Position numbers and translations under genes: made by a program | The notes under the pieces: model-generated | What the model was told of the DNA's origin: nothing | The model's database searches: none | The model's input: only the letters and a program-made list of their open reading frames with translations | NCBI RefSeq assembly: GCF_023856365.1 | Contig: NC_064548.1 | Span: 16,912,461 to 16,976,460, forward strand | Direction of reading: 5' to 3' | DNA length: 64,000 bases | DNA from: Brienomyrus brachyistius | Lineage: Eukaryota; Chordata; Actinopteri; Osteoglossiformes; Mormyridae | Part shown: positions 60,485 through 64,000 of the stretch, piece after piece | Layout: the number at the start of each line of letters is the position of its first letter | Numbering within the stretch: position 1 is the stretch's first letter

Positions 60485-61714
60485 TTGTCTCACATGCATC
60501 TGCTAGTATGACATCACACTTCTGTCCACCAAATCTACTGAAGCACCCACAATGGACTGGCTAACTAAATTAACTTTTATCCTGTTTAGATGGAAAGCCT
60601 CGCAATGTATTTACTCTATCTACCGTATGTTACTGGCCAGTTTATACTAAAGGGAACAGGAGACACAAAAGGACAAATTCAGTCAACATGTGTTAATTGC
60701 TTTTGCTCCAGCTCCAAATTCCCCAATCGTAGTGAAAACAAGACTGTTGAACCAGAACCTTATGAAGCGTGATCAGCAGCTGAGGAAGTGGGTTGCATCT
60801 CCCCAAAGGATCAACCTGAGTTGAGAATATTCAACAGTTTGTGTGTTCTCATGTGTTCTCACATGGAAATGTGTCTGGGTTCACCAAGACCTCCAGGCTA
60901 AGACTAGGAGGAAGTAGCAAAGAAAGCTGGAGTCAGTTCTGAAGACCAAAAAAATAAGAAACGCAGAACCTTCCAACCAAAAAAATCACTTTATATTAGA
61001 ATAGTGGCCCCGAGCACATTTTCTCAATTCTGCTTACAAAAATACAGAATGCAGTTTAACAGAAACTTCCAAAGACTTCCAAAACACTAAAAAGAAAATT
61101 TAACAGTGACTTGAAACGATAGGATAGGACCCATGTTTACATTACAATGAGATACTGTCACAATACATCATAGCAATGATCATGAATTTAGTAAACTAAG
61201 CAGATTACCTCCACGTTACATAAAAACACAGGAAGAAACAGTCACTTTAGATTACTTACGAAAAAATGATTATCAACAAAAGTACTCTGAACTGACAAGA
61301 AAATTTATATGCAAAACGTATTGACTGGCATTACTCAATGGAGTTAACTTTGCATAATTATCCAGGCAATTATTATCTGATCCAAATGAATATTGTCACA
61401 AAATACATATCCACCAATATTCTATGTGCAAGGCACAAAGTGGTGGGGGGGGACACCCTGAGCGGGACACAGTAGGACAATTTAGAGACACCCATCCACC
61501 TAACATACTTTCAAACTGTGGAGCGAACCTGAATAACCATGAAAAACCTGCCAACACAAATGGAAAATATGCAGACTCAAGCCTAAAAAATGGGGGCAAC
61601 AGTACTGCCCCCTCCACCATCAAATGACCCCATAACTGGACTTTTTAAAATAGCGCTTCCAGAACTGATATAACAAAGCCCACTGTAAAAAAGCAGTTAT
61701 TCTTACATTGCTTT
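60485..61714. other. No gene seen
   Basis: AT-rich; short antisense frames at 61396-61627 are unrecognised. Confidence 0.6.
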
Positions 61715-61912
61715 GCCAAACCTTTTTTTTCTCAAGGTGACTTAGAATTTAACCCATTTATACAGTCCGATGTTTTACAGGAGTGAATCAACTTAAATAT
61801 CTTGCTCAGGGATACAGGAGATGGGCCCCTGCTGAGACCTCAGCCAGGATCTCTTAGGCTGAAGGTCCACGTTCACAGTGCTGTCCACTGCCCTGCAATC
61901 ATGCTGCCAAAT
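61715..61912 (-). repeat. tRNA-derived SINE, second family
   Basis: Holds acccatttatacagtccgat, ttttacaggagtgaatcaac, atcttgctcagggatac and caggatctcttaggctgaag in the order of a common fish SINE. The tRNA-like end is at the right, inverted and decayed (gtccactgccctgcaatc). Confidence 0.65.
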
Positions 61913-63733
61913 TCGGCCAGAGTTGTGGGTCAAATTAAATCCGATCCAGATATGGAACATAATCGTTTTGCTCAGAACAGGTAACACGAGCTGTAATGTG
62001 GTCCCCTGTGAATTTTCTAAGCATGGGTCTGGGAAAAAAAACTGCAATATGATCTTCTACAATATGAGCTTCTTTTCTATTCTTTTTTATTATTGTTTTT
62101 TTATTTATTTATTTATTTTAATACATTGTTCCCAAACAGTTCTACAAAAAGGCCAGAAATTTCACAAAGCAAATTATAGAAGATTTCAGAATTAAATACA
62201 AACTGCAGTGGTAAATTTATTTTCTCAAAAGGTGCAACACGGCCCTGTGCTCTCTCCTGAGCCCTTTGGTGTACACTGAACAGAGCATAGTCCCTTTTTA
62301 TGACCACACCTATGTCCAAAAGCTTTTACATCACATCAGTCAATGGGCAGTGCAGTATAGACCAAAGACTTTCCCATTAGAGGACGGGAAAAATAAATAA
62401 ATAAACAGCATGACAGGCGCGCCACATGAACTGGCCATATTCGCTGTGGTCCTATGTTGCTGCTGAAGCAAGCTGATTGTGCATTAACCAGTTCCCAGTT
62501 CTGGCAGCATCCGACACGGAAACATAACCACTGAGAATTCCTGGCCTGTCAGAGAACAAGAACACAGTGTTCGGAATGGCAAGGGATGCGAATAAGGCAA
62601 ACAGTGTTTGAGTCGGGCGAAAAGGGCTGTTTAAAAAACTGTGTGGAGGACAATAAACAGGGCCCCATGCTGAGAGTCTGGCCAGCGCAATGGCCACTGT
62701 AGTGCCCGCCACATTAATTAAACTGTTGGCAAAGTTACGACATTACATTGTTAATGACCACGTGACCGTCCAATGAGAAAGCTTCCCTCTCCACATCCTG
62801 AAGTTCCACACATTTACAGACGCGCAGATGCTGCACGTTTGCTCGCAGACTCGTGCATTGTCCAACACGTGTGTCACTTCTGGCAGGCTTCAAAAATGGC
62901 CTCTCAATTAAAAGTTGACTCTTGGAGACACGAAAAGCATATAGAGGGTGATTAACAGTCACAATCAGCCACCGGGAAGAGAAACAAGGCATATAGAAAT
63001 ATCCACTGTGCCTGCATGCAAGACGGAAAGTAAAGCAAAACAGAAAGAGTATAAAAGAAAGGAAGTCCACAAGAATATAACAATTCAGGCCAAAACAATG
63101 TTAGGTTTGTCAAAACAATGTTAGACCTGAACAGACATTAACAGTGCTGTAAATCATTTTACAGTTCATTAAGAATCCATTCTTTACTTCGACTAAGGTA
63201 CAGACTGCAACTGATTGTTAATAAAAATATTTACTGAATGGGAACTCATACAGGCCATGATTTTCAATTATTAAATTATCAAACTTGTCACTAGTCTGTC
63301 GCAACATTTGATGAATATTTGTAACTGTTTAATTATCAAGATTTTAATAATATTGATGTTATTATCATTATTATTAATATTTCATCCGTTACAAACGGTT
63401 CGATAATTTCTGATGGTTTAAGAATAAAATGTGTTTGTTATTCAGATTCAGGACTACTCCCGTTGTTTACGTGCAACATACCATGCTATGCAAGTCACTT
63501 GTTTTCTTTCACGTGCAGTGAATAAATGAAATCTGCAAATGGAATGCATGAACTTCTTTACAGGTAATAAAAAAATAGCCCCCGCTGTTCCTTTTTCTGA
63601 GCCTCTACGGCAGGGGGATGTTACACCTGTAAATCATCACCAGATATGAAGTGCTTGTACGTTTCTCCGTACATTCTGTAAAAACGCTGCGCATTCTATA
63701 TAGTATAAAACATACACATACTCTATATGTTAT

Positions 63734-63785
<52 letters not shown>

Positions 63786-64000
63786 CTTGGAAAGATTGCA
63801 GGCAGTTGTTCTTAAAAACTTTCCAATTTTCCACTTGCTATTTTATTTTGTAGGGTGAGTAAAATACACACTGTATATGAATACAGTAACTCTGAATGTA
63901 AAAAAATTGTGAATAAAAACCAGCTTGCTTTTCTAATTATCTGACTCCAGATAATTAGCAAAAGAAACAGGTCCTGCAAAAAAAAAAAACACACTGCATT
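61913..64000. other. No gene seen; candidate conserved patch
   Basis: 62400-62960 is repeat-free and GC-balanced, with E-box-like and homeodomain-like words (cacattaattaaactgttgg, accacgtgaccgtccaatga, the latter with a CCAAT-box complement). Overlapping frames on both strands here are unrecognised. A TA tract closes the region at 63740-63781. Confidence 0.4.
63740..63781. repeat. TA microsatellite
   Basis: About 21 TA units flanked by further TA-rich words. Confidence 0.95.

Noticed and set aside
1..64000. CRISPR arrays, operons, phage or plasmid modules
   Set aside because: No regular repeat-spacer arrays and no prokaryotic gene density; the window is plainly vertebrate-type DNA.

Overview
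The window looks like intergenic or intronic DNA from a ray-finned fish, probably a teleost. This rests on the repeats: a complete Tc1 transposon, several hAT elements with BED zinc fingers, a CR1/L2/Rex1-type LINE, tRNA-derived SINEs ending in ATGG-type tails, a second tRNA-SINE family, and many microsatellites. I cannot name the species. I could support no host protein-coding gene. The only intact coding sequence of family-typical length is the Tc1 transposase at 40887-41909. A 243-codon open frame at 36605-37336 (minus strand) is a deleted hAT transposase.

Layout. 1-2400: a SINE remnant, then a hAT remnant (1293-2387) carrying a later SINE with a 12-bp target-site duplication. 2400-10050: mostly unrecognised sequence with old SINE pieces. 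10048-13400: a broken LINE (endonuclease, reverse transcriptase, C-terminal region) split by a solo LTR at 12475-12819. 13500-14400: a 21-bp minisatellite and a decayed Tc1-like fragment. 14500-15400: two CpG-rich blocks around an ATT microsatellite. 16847-18715: a SINE split by a 1.55-kb hAT that itself holds SINEs. 18813-19103: a SINE carrying a small hAT-like MITE. 19100-32800: largely unique sequence with SINE remnants and microsatellites. 32828-34216: two near full-length SINEs. 35378-37833: a hAT holding a second, reversed hAT, which in turn holds a MITE. 40501-42145: the complete Tc1 element. 48001-48575: a tandem pair of roughly 290-bp repeats. 48968-49135, 53303-53572 and 60129-60484: SINEs with clear target-site duplications. 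55919-56485: a cluster of MITEs. The remainder is non-coding, and a few patches look like candidate conserved non-coding elements by composition only.

Nothing here works as a host pathway. The elements interact only by nesting, which gives a relative order of insertion. The best candidates for new description are a discrete 125-140 bp SINE-derived unit that twice begins at the same base, the Tc1 element with paired inner and outer repeats spaced 187 bp on both sides, and the hAT derivative whose open frame joins a BED finger to a C-terminal dimerisation segment. I found no sign of a new defence, metabolic or regulatory system.
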